Shown here: one piece after another, positions 13,501 through 21,561 of the stretch | Numbering within the stretch: position 1 is the first letter of the stretch | Layout: each line of letters starts with the position of its first letter | Source of the DNA: a virus | IMG/VR virus record: IMGVR_UViG_3300030104_006918 | Location: 1-24,958 of that record | Reading direction: 5' to 3' (one strand) | DNA: 24,958 nucleotides | Program-made: the position numbers and the translations under genes | The notes under the pieces: generated by a model | Seen by the model: the letters and a program-made list of their open reading frames with translations, nothing else | What the model was told of the DNA's origin: nothing | Database searches by the model: none

Positions 13501-13803
13501 ATGAAAAGTATTTGGAAAATTATTATAGCGATTGGAGGCACAATTGCAGGGATATTAGCCATATTTGCCTCATCGAAAACTAATCAAAGTAAAAAAGAAT
13601 TTAATAATAGAGTTAAGGCTAACAATGATAAATTAGATTTTATTACAGGCCAAGCTGCTAATGTAGAAAAAAAGAAAAAAGCTACTAAGGCAAAAATTAA
13701 AAAAACATCTACTAAAATTAAGTCTACAAAATCAAAAGTAAAAAGTACTAAAAATGCTAAAAGTACAGTAGATAGTTTTGAAAAGAAGTACAGAAAAAAA
13801 TAA
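13501..13803 (+). CDS. small membrane protein with Lys-rich tail
   Basis: This encodes 100 residues. Residues 3-24 are a strong hydrophobic segment (I-W-K-I-I-I-A-I-G-G-T-I-A-G-I-L-A-I-F), an N-terminal membrane anchor or uncleaved signal. The rest is soluble and very basic, with Lys/Thr/Ser repeats of the type K-S-T-K-S-K-V (about 56-89). It begins four bases after the preceding stop and ends one base before the next ATG. The tail could be cytoplasmic (DNA or membrane association) or periplasmic. Together with the next gene it might form a lysis pair, but neither holin nor endolysin motifs are seen. Confidence 0.6.
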   Translation: MKSIWKIIIAIGGTIAGILAIFASSKTNQSKKEFNNRVKANNDKLDFITGQAANVEKKKKATKAKIKKTSTKIKSTKSKVKSTKNAKSTVDSFEKKYRKK

Positions 13804-13804
13804 C

Positions 13805-14188
13805 ATGAAAAATATTTTATTATCATTATTAATGATTATAACTTTTAATTGTTATAGTCAAGACAAAATAGTAGAAATTCCTGAAAGTGAACTTGAAGGT
13901 TTTTTCTTAGCTATTGATACTCTTAAACAACAAGATGAAGTAAAAACTATTTTAATCTTTGATTTAGAATCACAAATTAGAAACTATGAAATGCTATCTA
14001 AACAAGATAGTATGATTTTAAATTACAGACTTCAACAAGTAAAACTTCTTAATGAACAAATCAAATTATATGATGATAGATTAAACCAAGTAGATAAATG
14101 GTATAAAAAACCTTGGGTTGGTGTAGTTGGAGGAGTTGTAGGTACAATTATCACAATTCATGTAATAGATTATTCATTACCAAAATAA
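13805..14188 (+). CDS. exported protein with C-terminal TM: candidate unimolecular spanin
   Basis: This encodes 127 residues. I chose the ATG at 13805 over an in-frame TTG at 13778 because it gives a proper signal peptide, MKNILLSLLMIITFNCYSQ-D. Such Y-S-Q or F-x-Q ends are common in flavobacterial signal peptides. Cys16 could instead be lipidated, but Asn before it is a poor lipobox. Residues about 35-100 form a helical, coiled-coil-like region (L-E-S-Q-I-R-N-Y-E-M-L, L-Q-Q-V-K-L-L-N-E-Q-I). Residues 104-121 are a C-terminal membrane segment, W-V-G-V-V-G-G-V-V-G-T-I-I-T-I. N-terminal export signal, periplasmic coil and C-terminal anchor is the unimolecular spanin topology. Its stop overlaps the terminase start. 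Confidence 0.6.
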   Translation: MKNILLSLLMIITFNCYSQDKIVEIPESELEGFFLAIDTLKQQDEVKTILIFDLESQIRNYEMLSKQDSMILNYRLQQVKLLNEQIKLYDDRLNQVDKWYKKPWVGVVGGVVGTIITIHVIDYSLPK

Positions 14189-15768
14189 TGGCTGAGGATA
14201 TAAAAAAAATAATAAGACAAGAATATATAAAATGTGCTAAAGATCCTGCTCATTTTATGAAAAAATATTGTTTTATCCAACACCCACAAAGAGGAAGAAT
14301 CCAATTTGGGTTATACCCATTTCAAGAAAAATCATTACATTTATTTAGAGATAATCCTTATTCAATTATCTTAAAATCAAGACAGTTAGGTATTTCTACT
14401 TTATCAGCAGGTTATTCTTTATGGTTAATGTTATTTCATAAAGATAAAAATGTATTATGTATTGCAACCAAACAGGAAACAGCACGTAATATGGTTACTA
14501 AGGTTAAGTTCATGTATGATAACTTACCTTCATGGCTGTCAATTAAAGCAGAAGAAAATAATAAACTATCATTACGACTTAGTAATGGATCAATTATTAA
14601 AGCAACATCAGCAAGTAGTGATGCTGGTAGATCAGAAGCAGTATCTTTACTATTAGTTGATGAGGCAGCTTTTATTGATAATATTGGAGAAATTTGGGCA
14701 TCGGCTCAACAAACACTAGCAACTGGGGGTGGAGCTATAGTATTAAGTACACCTTATGGTACAGGAAATTGGTTCCATAAAACATGGGTTAATGCTGAAT
14801 CTGGAGATAATCAATTTTTACCTATTAAACTACCTTGGTGGGTTCACCCTGAAAGAGATCAAGCATGGAGAGATGAACAAGATTCATTATTAGGTGATCC
14901 TAGATTAGCAGCACAAGAATGTGATTGTGATTTTAGCACGTCAGGTGATATTGTATTTTATTCTGAATGGATTGATTTCTTAAAAGAAACAACTATTAAG
15001 GATCCAATGGAAAGAAGAGGAGCAGATCAAAATTTATGGGTTTGGGAAGCAGCTGATTATTCAAGAGAATATATGGTAGTAGCTGATGTAGCTAGAGGAG
15101 ATGGTAAAGATTTTTCTGCATGTCATGTAATGGACATTCAGTCAAATACTCAGGTTGCTGAATATAAAGGACAAATGCCACCCAAAGAATTTGGATATTT
15201 TTTAACAGGGTTAGCTACAGAATATAATAACGCAATGTTAGTAGTTGAAAATGCTAATATTGGTTGGGCATCTTTAGATGCAATAAGGGAAAGAGGATAT
15301 AGAAATTTATACCAATCACCAAAATCTGATGCATTAACAGCAGAATCATTTTTGAGAGTATATGAGGGTAATTCTGAAATGGTACCAGGATTTACAATGT
15401 CAATGAAAACTAGACCTCTTTGTATAAATAAATTTAGAGAATTTGTTGGTGATAAATCAGTAACTATACGTTCAAAACGCTTGCTAGAAGAAATGAAAGT
15501 GTTTGTTTGGAAAAATGGAAGACCAGAAGCTCAAACAGGCTACAACGATGACTTGGTTATGTCATTTGGGATTGGTATGTTCCTACGTGATACTTCATTG
15601 AAGTTTCAACAACAAAGTTTAGATATGGCTAGAGCAGCGTTAGGTAGTATAAAAAGTAATAAATCAACTCAAACAGGAGCATACACAGGTTTGGGAAGAG
15701 AAATTGCAAATCCATATGAAGTTAAAATAGATGGAAAGGCCCATGACATAAAATGGTTATTAGGGTAA
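14188..15768 (+). CDS. terL: terminase large subunit (T4 gp17-like)
   Basis: This encodes 526 residues of the ATP-driven DNA packaging motor and nuclease. The ATG at 14188 overlaps the preceding stop; an upstream in-frame start (14113) lies wholly inside that gene and is rejected. The ATPase part has a Walker A-like S64-R-Q-L-G-I-S-T71, Walker B L-L-L-V-D-E-A (154-160) and a coupling motif S-T-P-Y-G-T-G (187-193). The RNase H-like nuclease part has V-A-D300-V-A-R-G-D, V-V-E354-N-A and Y-N-D454-D-L-V, the three acidic positions expected of the family. T4 gp17 is about 610 residues, so this is a shorter relative. No small terminase is recognised in the window. Confidence 0.95.
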   Translation: MAEDIKKIIRQEYIKCAKDPAHFMKKYCFIQHPQRGRIQFGLYPFQEKSLHLFRDNPYSIILKSRQLGISTLSAGYSLWLMLFHKDKNVLCIATKQETARNMVTKVKFMYDNLPSWLSIKAEENNKLSLRLSNGSIIKATSASSDAGRSEAVSLLLVDEAAFIDNIGEIWASAQQTLATGGGAIVLSTPYGTGNWFHKTWVNAESGDNQFLPIKLPWWVHPERDQAWRDEQDSLLGDPRLAAQECDCDFSTSGDIVFYSEWIDFLKETTIKDPMERRGADQNLWVWEAADYSREYMVVADVARGDGKDFSACHVMDIQSNTQVAEYKGQMPPKEFGYFLTGLATEYNNAMLVVENANIGWASLDAIRERGYRNLYQSPKSDALTAESFLRVYEGNSEMVPGFTMSMKTRPLCINKFREFVGDKSVTIRSKRLLEEMKVFVWKNGRPEAQTGYNDDLVMSFGIGMFLRDTSLKFQQQSLDMARAALGSIKSNKSTQTGAYTGLGREIANPYEVKIDGKAHDIKWLLG

Positions 15769-15777
15769 TAAATATTA

Positions 15778-15791
15778 TATTTATAAATAAA
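15778..15791 (+). promoter_or_regulatory. putative late promoter element TATTTATAAATAAA
   Basis: This is the palindromic form TATTTATAAATA, 20 bases before the portal ATG at 15798, in the 29-base gap after the terminase. It is the same 14-mer as at 2116 and 8665. Confidence 0.6.
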
Positions 15792-15797
15792 TAAAAC

Positions 15798-17720
15798 ATG
15801 GCAGATAAAGGTTTATTTTCAAGATTAAGAAGATTATTTTCTACGGATGTAATTATCCGTAATGTAGGAGGCAATCAACTTAAGGTTTTTGATGTTAACA
15901 AAATACAGCAATCTGGGGAGATTGAAACAAATACATTAATTGATAGGTTCAATAGAATTTATTCAAATTCATCAACTTCACTGTGGGGTCAACAATCACA
16001 TTTCAATTATCAATATTTAAGACCACAATTATACTCAGAATATGATGCTATGGATACAGATGCTATTATTGCATCTGCATTAGATATTATAGCAGACGAA
16101 TCTACACTCAAAAATGATATGGGTGAAGTGCTACAAATAAAATCTTCAGATGAAGATATACAAAAAATATTATACAATTTATTTTATGATGTATTAAACA
16201 TTGAATTTAATCTTTGGCCTTGGGTTAGAAACTTAGCTAAATATGGTGACTTTTTCTTAAAATTAGAAATTGCTGAAAAATTTGGTGTTTATAATGTTAT
16301 ACCTTACACTGCATTTCATATTGAAAGAATAGAAGGTGGATTAGGGGATGATGGTAAAAATCCAACTGAAGTACAATATAGATTCTCACCAGATGGAGTA
16401 TCAGCTTCTGATTATGGATATTATAATGTACCAAATACTGGTACGTTTGAAAATGCTATTATATTTGATAATTATGAAATGGCTCACTTTAGATTATTAA
16501 CAAATATGAATTTCTTACCTTATGGTAGATCATATATTGAGCCAGCTAGAAAATTATTTAAGCAATATGTGTTAATGGAAGATGCAATGTTAATTCATAG
16601 AATTGTACGTGCACCTGAAAAACGTATTTTCTATATGAATGTTGGAGCTATTCCTCCAAATGAAGTAGATGCGTTTATGGAAAAAACATTAAGTAAACTT
16701 AAACGTACTCCTCACGTAGATGAAAAAACAGGTGAATACAATTTAAGATATAACATGCAAAACCTACTTGAAGATTATTACATCCCAGTAAGAGGTAATG
16801 ATGCAAGTACTAAAATTGAAAGTGCAAATGGCTTACAGTGGGATGGTATTGCTGACGTTGAGTATTTAAGAGACAAATTATTTGCAGCTCTTAAAGTGCC
16901 AAAAGCATTTATGGGTTATGATGAAAATACAGATGGTAAAGCTACATTAGCAGCCCAAGATATTAGATTCGCTCGTACAATTGAAAGAATCCAAAGAATT
17001 GTAGTTTCGGAATTATATAAAATAGCATTAGTTCATTTATACACTCAAGGTTATAAAGATGAACAATTAGCTAATTTTGAGTTATCATTAACTACACCAT
17101 CAATTATCTATGATCAAGAAAGAGTAGCATTAATGAAAGAAAAAATGGATTTAGCTGCTCAAATGGTTGAAACAAATATATTCCCAACAGACTTTATTTA
17201 TGATCATTTATTCCATTTAAGTGAGGATCAATATGAAGACTTTAGAGATTTAATTAGAGAAGATGCTAAACGTGCATTTAGAATTGCTCAAATTGAAGCT
17301 GAAGGTAATGACCCAGTTGAAACAGGTCAATCATATGGTACGCCTCATGATTTAGCTACCTTATATGGTAAAGGAAGAATGTATTCAAATCCAGGTGATA
17401 CACCAGAACCAAATGATAAAGGTCAATATATAGGAGACAGAACAACAAAACGTGATAAAACTCCATTAGGTAGACCTAAAGAAAAAGCATCTAAACGAAA
17501 TACTCAAGATGATAATTTTGGAAAAGATAGATTAGGTGTAAAAGGTATGAAAAGAGATTATAATGATCCTAAAAAAAGTTCTTTAGCTTTAGAAAGTAGT
17601 GCTGAGTTTGTTAAGCATCAATCTATGTTAAAATCAATTCCTAAAAAGAAAAAGTTAGTATTTGAGCAAAATAACGCAGAGAGTTCGTTACTTGATGAAT
17701 CAAACATTAAGGAACAGTAA
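15798..17720 (+). CDS. 20: portal vertex protein (T4 gp20-like)
   Basis: This encodes 640 residues, longer than T4 gp20 (about 520). The portal forms the dodecameric ring at the packaging vertex, docking the terminase and starting prohead assembly. Supporting segments are A-S-A-L-D-I-I-A-D-E-S (near 85), E-R-I-F-Y-M-N-V-G-type strand (K-R-I-F-Y-M-N-V-G), N-L-L-E-D-Y-Y-I-P-V-R-G, and V-P-K-A-F-M-G-Y-D-E-N-T-D-G-K-A-T-L-A-A-Q-D with I-R-F-A-R-T-I-E-R. All are typical of T4-type portals. The extra length is mainly a polar C-terminal tail after about residue 510. Position right after the terminase and before gp21 fits the T4 head order, but sheath and tube genes (18, 19) are not between them. Confidence 0.92.
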   Translation: MADKGLFSRLRRLFSTDVIIRNVGGNQLKVFDVNKIQQSGEIETNTLIDRFNRIYSNSSTSLWGQQSHFNYQYLRPQLYSEYDAMDTDAIIASALDIIADESTLKNDMGEVLQIKSSDEDIQKILYNLFYDVLNIEFNLWPWVRNLAKYGDFFLKLEIAEKFGVYNVIPYTAFHIERIEGGLGDDGKNPTEVQYRFSPDGVSASDYGYYNVPNTGTFENAIIFDNYEMAHFRLLTNMNFLPYGRSYIEPARKLFKQYVLMEDAMLIHRIVRAPEKRIFYMNVGAIPPNEVDAFMEKTLSKLKRTPHVDEKTGEYNLRYNMQNLLEDYYIPVRGNDASTKIESANGLQWDGIADVEYLRDKLFAALKVPKAFMGYDENTDGKATLAAQDIRFARTIERIQRIVVSELYKIALVHLYTQGYKDEQLANFELSLTTPSIIYDQERVALMKEKMDLAAQMVETNIFPTDFIYDHLFHLSEDQYEDFRDLIREDAKRAFRIAQIEAEGNDPVETGQSYGTPHDLATLYGKGRMYSNPGDTPEPNDKGQYIGDRTTKRDKTPLGRPKEKASKRNTQDDNFGKDRLGVKGMKRDYNDPKKSSLALESSAEFVKHQSMLKSIPKKKKLVFEQNNAESSLLDESNIKEQ

Positions 17721-17728
17721 TTTTAGTA

Positions 17729-17742
17729 TATTTATAAAAAAA
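17729..17742 (+). promoter_or_regulatory. putative late promoter element TATTTATAAAAAAA
   Basis: TATTTATAA lies 23 bases before the ATG at 17752 in the short gap after the portal gene. It matches the seven-site octamer fully, without the palindromic half. Confidence 0.5.
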
Positions 17743-17751
17743 TAAGTATTG

Positions 17752-18609
17752 ATGTATATAAAACATTCAAAATTCAGGAATACTGGTATTTTATTTGAGG
17801 TGGTAGTTAGAAAAATTACCTCCGAAACGTTATCAGGTAAAGATTCCCCCGCAATTAAAATATTAAAAAAACATTTTGTTAATACAGAATTAGGTAAAGA
17901 ATATAAACTTTATGAAACTATTTTTAAATCACAGAATTTAAATGATAATAAAGCAAATACAACTTTAACTACAGTATTAGAACAATCTAAAAAACTTAAT
18001 AGAACTAGGATTAGAAAAGAAAAATATAACCTAATAAGTGAATTAAAAGAGCATTATAATGTAGCAGATTTATTTAAAACTAAAATGAATGATTATAAGG
18101 CACAAGCATCACTTTATACTTTAGTAGAGGCATATAATACAGATAAATTAGTAGATCCTAATCAAATTATAGATAATAAAGTAACTATTCTAGAATATTT
18201 AACATCTAAAGAAGTAGTTAGAGATAATGTAAAAGATGATATCATCTCAGAGTTTAAATCACAGGATAAAGATATTCGTACATTAACATATCATGTAATG
18301 TTAGAAAAATTTAATTCTAAATATGATACTTTAAATTCTAAACAAAAATCAATACTTAAAGAATTTATTGAGTCTGTAGATAATACATCTAGATTAAAAG
18401 AATTTTATAATACAGAAGTTAAAATAATTAAAGAAACAATCAAATCTACTTTACCTAAAGTTAAAAGTGAAGTTGTTAAAATTAAATTAAATGAAGTTTC
18501 ATCATTAATCACAGAATTAGATAAAAGAACTATAATTAAAAATAATCATTTAGTTGATTTATTACAATATCACTCATTGTTAGAAGAATTAAGTAAGGTA
18601 CATGGATAA
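17752..18609 (+). CDS. conserved-looking T4-type head-region protein of unknown role
   Basis: This encodes 285 residues. I chose the ATG at 17752 over the adjacent TTG at 17749. The start MYIKHSKFRNTGILFEVVVR, followed by a G-K-D-S-P-A-I-K-I-L-K-K-H-F segment, is one I recall from the head-gene neighbourhood of marine T4-like phages. The rest is helical and charged, with no enzyme motif, signal or membrane segment. It sits between portal and prohead protease, where T4 has genes 67 and 68, and overlaps the next gene by eight bases. A role in prohead assembly or as an internal structural protein is inferred from position. Confidence 0.65.
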   Translation: MYIKHSKFRNTGILFEVVVRKITSETLSGKDSPAIKILKKHFVNTELGKEYKLYETIFKSQNLNDNKANTTLTTVLEQSKKLNRTRIRKEKYNLISELKEHYNVADLFKTKMNDYKAQASLYTLVEAYNTDKLVDPNQIIDNKVTILEYLTSKEVVRDNVKDDIISEFKSQDKDIRTLTYHVMLEKFNSKYDTLNSKQKSILKEFIESVDNTSRLKEFYNTEVKIIKETIKSTLPKVKSEVVKIKLNEVSSLITELDKRTIIKNNHLVDLLQYHSLLEELSKVHG

Positions 18610-19693
18610 AACTAAAATAATTAATAGAATAGTTAAAGAAATACTGTCAGAAGCTCCTGGAGATGATTTACCTAAAGTTGATAAAAGTGGTAAAGCAAAA
18701 GTAGGAGATGTTAAAATTAGTAATGGTATAAAATCAACAATTACTGATATAGATAAAATAACAGGGGCAATTAAATGGAAAATAGATTATTTACCTAATT
18801 TTGATAAATTATTTGATGATGTAACCGATTTAGTGGGCACAGCAAAAGGTGTTTATACTAAAGCAAAAGATGACGATGTATTAAGAGTAATATATGATGA
18901 ATCTCGTTTACTAAGAAATAAAATTCGTACACATATTAGAAATGAATATCCTGAAGAGTATAGAAGGATAACAATGAGTGAAGGCGAATTAGAAGAAATG
19001 TCTACAACTGGAGGCGGTGCTGGATCAGCTACATTTACACCAGGTACAGGAATGCAGTATGCAACACCTTATGCTTTTAATAAAAATAAAAAAGCAAAAG
19101 GAACTGATGATGATATCTATACTAAAGAATTTGGATATAAATTAGTTAAAGAAAACGGAGGCATACCATCACGTATGGTTGCTTTACCAAACCCACAACA
19201 AGTTGAAGATCAATTAGCTGACTTAGCTCAAGCTATAAGTAGAGAAGAATTTGCTATGAAAGTTATTTATGAATTACCATATAAGTTAAAAAAAGACATT
19301 TTGTCTCATATGCAAAGAATATTTACACAAAAGGAAGGAATAGGTGCTGATTTAGGACCAGGTCCTAAAGCATCTGAGGATGGAGTTAAAGATAATTCAT
19401 ATGTAAAAGAATTTGGGTATAAATTAGTACCAAGTAAAATCAAAGGATCAGGTTTAGAAGTAAAACAATTATTTGAAGCGGCTGAATCATCAGATGATTT
19501 TCAAGGTGGAAGGTTAAAAGCATTTGATCGCATTGAACAAGAAATAAATGATATTTATAAAATGTTGAGTAATGCTAAAAATGAAACAGCTGAATACTAT
19601 AAAGAAAATCCTGGTTCATATAGTGTCGTTAAACCAACGGATTTAGTTTTAGACTATATAAAAGATATTAAAGACTTATTAAAAGGAGAATAA
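18602..19693 (+). CDS. putative prohead-core protein with gp23-like N-arm segment
   Basis: This encodes 363 residues. The leader MDKTKIINRIVKEILSE-AP ends at L15-S-E17, a gp21-type site. Residues 135-154 (T-T-G-G-G-A-G-S-A-T-F-T-P-G-T-G-M-Q-Y-A) match residues 63-82 of the major capsid protein in this window at 16 of 20 positions. They follow a second possible site, L130-E-E132. A ten-residue motif, Y-T/V-K-E-F-G-Y-K-L-V, occurs twice (173-182 and 267-276), framing a helical unit, so the protein looks internally duplicated or modular. It is translationally overlapped with the preceding gene. Core or capsid-lining function processed by gp21 is inferred from these features and from its position before gene 21. 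Confidence 0.7.
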   Translation: MDKTKIINRIVKEILSEAPGDDLPKVDKSGKAKVGDVKISNGIKSTITDIDKITGAIKWKIDYLPNFDKLFDDVTDLVGTAKGVYTKAKDDDVLRVIYDESRLLRNKIRTHIRNEYPEEYRRITMSEGELEEMSTTGGGAGSATFTPGTGMQYATPYAFNKNKKAKGTDDDIYTKEFGYKLVKENGGIPSRMVALPNPQQVEDQLADLAQAISREEFAMKVIYELPYKLKKDILSHMQRIFTQKEGIGADLGPGPKASEDGVKDNSYVKEFGYKLVPSKIKGSGLEVKQLFEAAESSDDFQGGRLKAFDRIEQEINDIYKMLSNAKNETAEYYKENPGSYSVVKPTDLVLDYIKDIKDLLKGE

Positions 19694-19696
19694 AAA

Positions 19697-20797
19697 ATGA
19701 AAACATTACAAGAACAATACAACCAAATAAAAAAGGGAAAAGGTAGTAAAGAAATTTTCCTTAAAGAGGTTAAATCAAAATACCCAAATTTAGTGCGTAA
19801 CGCAGCTCAGTTTGAAGAAGCATCTGCTATTTTAGCAAAAAGAAATATTATATCAGAAAATTTATATGTTACTAATAAACCAAAAGACCCTAATTGGTTT
19901 AAATTATTTGATGAAAATATGAATCTTGTTTCTTTAGAAGAAGCAAAAGCAATTGAAAAAAAAGTAACTAAAGAAGTAACTGATTTACAAGCACCAACTA
20001 AAGGGTATGACTATAAAAATGATAGTCTAATTGATAATGTATCAGGTGAACAATTCCGTCAAGGTTACTATACAGAACTTACGGATTCAGCTAATGCAGA
20101 TAAATCTAAAAAAGAACTAATTGATTTAGTTATTAAAAATATGTCTAAAAACCCACAATATTATACTGAAGAAGCTCAGTTTGGTGTTAAAGGAATAGGA
20201 TACACAGAAGATGCTCCGGCATTAGGAAAAGGAAAACAAGTAAAAGACTCAGGTGTTGGTGGTGGATATGGTGAAGCTACTAAAAAAGACTTTGATAAAG
20301 GAGAAGTTGGCACCGGTTATTTAGAATTAAAAGAAAACAAAATGATATCATTAATAAATCTACTAAACGAATCACCATTAGGTGAAAAACCAAAGGTTAA
20401 AAAAGTAAAAAAAGTTAAAAAAGAAACAACAGAAAGTAAATTAGCTGAAATTGAAAAAAATGGTAAAATTGCTACTATGGAACTTCAAATAGATGCTATA
20501 TCTGAAATTATTGAAGGTAAGAAAGAAAGAATTTCTATGGTTACTGAAGATGATAGTCTATCAGAATTAGTTGACAAAGCTAAAATGAAAGAAATGCAAC
20601 GTGAAGTTAAAATTCTTGAAAAAAGAAAATTGAAAATGGAAAAGGTTTACGAAAAAATGAGTGGTAAATCTTATAAAAAAATGGTTGACGAAGGAAGTAA
20701 TGATAATTCAAATCTAGGATCTAATGATAATAGTAATGAAAATTCAAACGACAACCCAGAAACATACTCAGGACTAGAAAAGTTCAGAACAGCATAA
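19697..20797 (+). CDS. putative prohead-core coiled-coil protein
   Basis: This encodes 366 residues. It has one of the few clear Shine-Dalgarno-like sequences in the window (AAGGAG about nine bases upstream, inside the end of the preceding gene). The N-terminal 60 residues (Y-N-Q-I-K-K-G-K-G-S-K-E-I-F-L-K-E) and a middle segment (Y-Y-T-E-E-A-Q-F-G-V-K-G-I-G-Y) are patterns I recall from marine T4-like phages. Residues about 250-320 form a strongly charged coiled coil. The last 35 residues contain Asn/Ser/Asp repeats (N-D-N-S-N). No catalytic motif is visible. It lies immediately before the prohead protease, where small core genes occur in T4, which suggests a scaffold or core role. Confidence 0.6.
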   Translation: MKTLQEQYNQIKKGKGSKEIFLKEVKSKYPNLVRNAAQFEEASAILAKRNIISENLYVTNKPKDPNWFKLFDENMNLVSLEEAKAIEKKVTKEVTDLQAPTKGYDYKNDSLIDNVSGEQFRQGYYTELTDSANADKSKKELIDLVIKNMSKNPQYYTEEAQFGVKGIGYTEDAPALGKGKQVKDSGVGGGYGEATKKDFDKGEVGTGYLELKENKMISLINLLNESPLGEKPKVKKVKKVKKETTESKLAEIEKNGKIATMELQIDAISEIIEGKKERISMVTEDDSLSELVDKAKMKEMQREVKILEKRKLKMEKVYEKMSGKSYKKMVDEGSNDNSNLGSNDNSNENSNDNPETYSGLEKFRTA

Positions 20798-20798
20798 T

Positions 20799-21401
20799 AT
20801 GAGTCAATTATTAATAGAAACACACGTATTTAAACCTAAAGGGGTAAGCTTAAATGAATCACGTTCAAAACGAGGTTTACCTATAGTTGAAGGGATCTTA
20901 GCTACTGCTGAAGTAAAAAACGGTAATGGTAGATATTATTCTAAAGAACTTTGGGATAGAGAAATAGATAAATACAAAGTGTTAGTTGATGAAAATAGAG
21001 CAATGGGTGAATTAGATCATCCTGAATCATCAGTAATAAATTTACAAAATGTATCTCATAATATAGTAGAAATGTATTGGGATGGAGATAATGTAATGGG
21101 TAAAATTGAAATTTTACCTACTCCAAATGGTAATATACTTAAAGCATTAGTTGAAAGTGGAATTACAGTTGGTGTTTCTTCTAGAGGAATGGGTTCATTA
21201 GAAGATAGAGGTGGTGTAATGGAAGTACAAGATGACTTTGAATTACTATGTTGGGACTTTGTTTCAACACCTTCAAACCCAGATTCATTTATGCATTTAG
21301 TAAGAGAAAATAAAGAATTTAAGGCGCAAGATCAATACAAAGAAGTAAATAATGTGTTACGTGAGATATTATGTTCACATGGTTCTTGCCCTATTATATA
21401 A
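20799..21401 (+). CDS. 21: prohead core protease (T4 gp21-like)
   Basis: This encodes 200 residues, close to the length of T4 gp21 (about 212). This serine protease matures the prohead by cutting scaffold, core, internal and capsid proteins after L/I-x-E. G-E-L-D-H74-P-E supplies the catalytic His. G-V-S-S-R-G (125-130) supplies the Ser, and W-D-F-V-S-T-P-S-N-P-D (152-162) is the conserved following motif. The N-terminus contains two possible self-cleavage sites, L5-I-E7 and L18-N-E20. It lies just before gp22 and gp23 but is separated from them by a terminator and a promoter-like element. Its targets are probably the L-x-E leaders found across this window. Confidence 0.93.
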   Translation: MSQLLIETHVFKPKGVSLNESRSKRGLPIVEGILATAEVKNGNGRYYSKELWDREIDKYKVLVDENRAMGELDHPESSVINLQNVSHNIVEMYWDGDNVMGKIEILPTPNGNILKALVESGITVGVSSRGMGSLEDRGGVMEVQDDFELLCWDFVSTPSNPDSFMHLVRENKEFKAQDQYKEVNNVLREILCSHGSCPII

Positions 21402-21431
21402 TTAAAAATTTTACCCCTGATTCCTGAGAAG

Positions 21432-21461
21432 AGGCGTTTTCAATTTTTTGAAGCGCCTTTT
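21432..21461 (+). terminator. probable Rho-independent terminator after gene 21
   Basis: An imperfect hairpin pairs AGGCG(TT)TTCAA with TTGAA(G)CGCCT across a short T loop, followed by TTTT. It lies about 30 bases after the gene 21 stop. The stem has one small internal bulge and a short T tract, so termination may be partial. Confidence 0.7.
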
Positions 21462-21478
21462 CATTTTTAATATCTTTG
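21447..21478 (+). promoter_or_regulatory. Bacteroidetes-type housekeeping promoter candidate for genes 22 and 23
   Basis: TTTG (21447-21450), 20 bases, then TATCTTTG (21471-21478) fits the Bacteroidetes -33/-7 consensus TTTG-N19/20-TAnnTTTG. The -33 part lies within the terminator hairpin. Transcription would start near 21485, giving a leader of about 100 bases before the gene 22 ATG. No TATTTATA element is found in this gap, so this is the best candidate promoter for the scaffold and capsid genes. The consensus is established; activity here is inferred. Confidence 0.5.
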
Positions 21479-21498
21479 CATATACGTATAAACATAAT

Positions 21499-21561
21499 AT
21501 GCCATCTTCTATATGGCATTAATTTAATACAAACCCCCTATTACGTTTCTTAATAAACGTA
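21499..21561 (+). other. two short hairpins in the gene 22 leader
   Basis: ATGCCAT and ATGGCAT (21499-21505, 21513-21519) form a seven-pair stem with a seven-base loop. TACGTTT and AAACGTA (21542-21548, 21555-21561) form a seven-pair stem with a six-base loop. The second ends about 26 bases before the ATG at 21588. Neither is followed by a T run. They may protect or regulate the long leader of these highly expressed genes, but chance pairing in AT-rich DNA cannot be excluded. Confidence 0.4.

Noticed and set aside
14113-14187. Upstream start for the terminase giving 25 more residues
   Set aside because: The extra part lies inside the preceding gene, encodes a Cys/Arg-rich stretch unlike terminases, and the ATG at 14188 fits the TAATG overlap seen at other joins.
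14450-14656. Second-frame open stretch of 68 codons inside the terminase gene
   Set aside because: It overlaps the Walker A to Walker B region of the terminase and has no start signal or context of its own.
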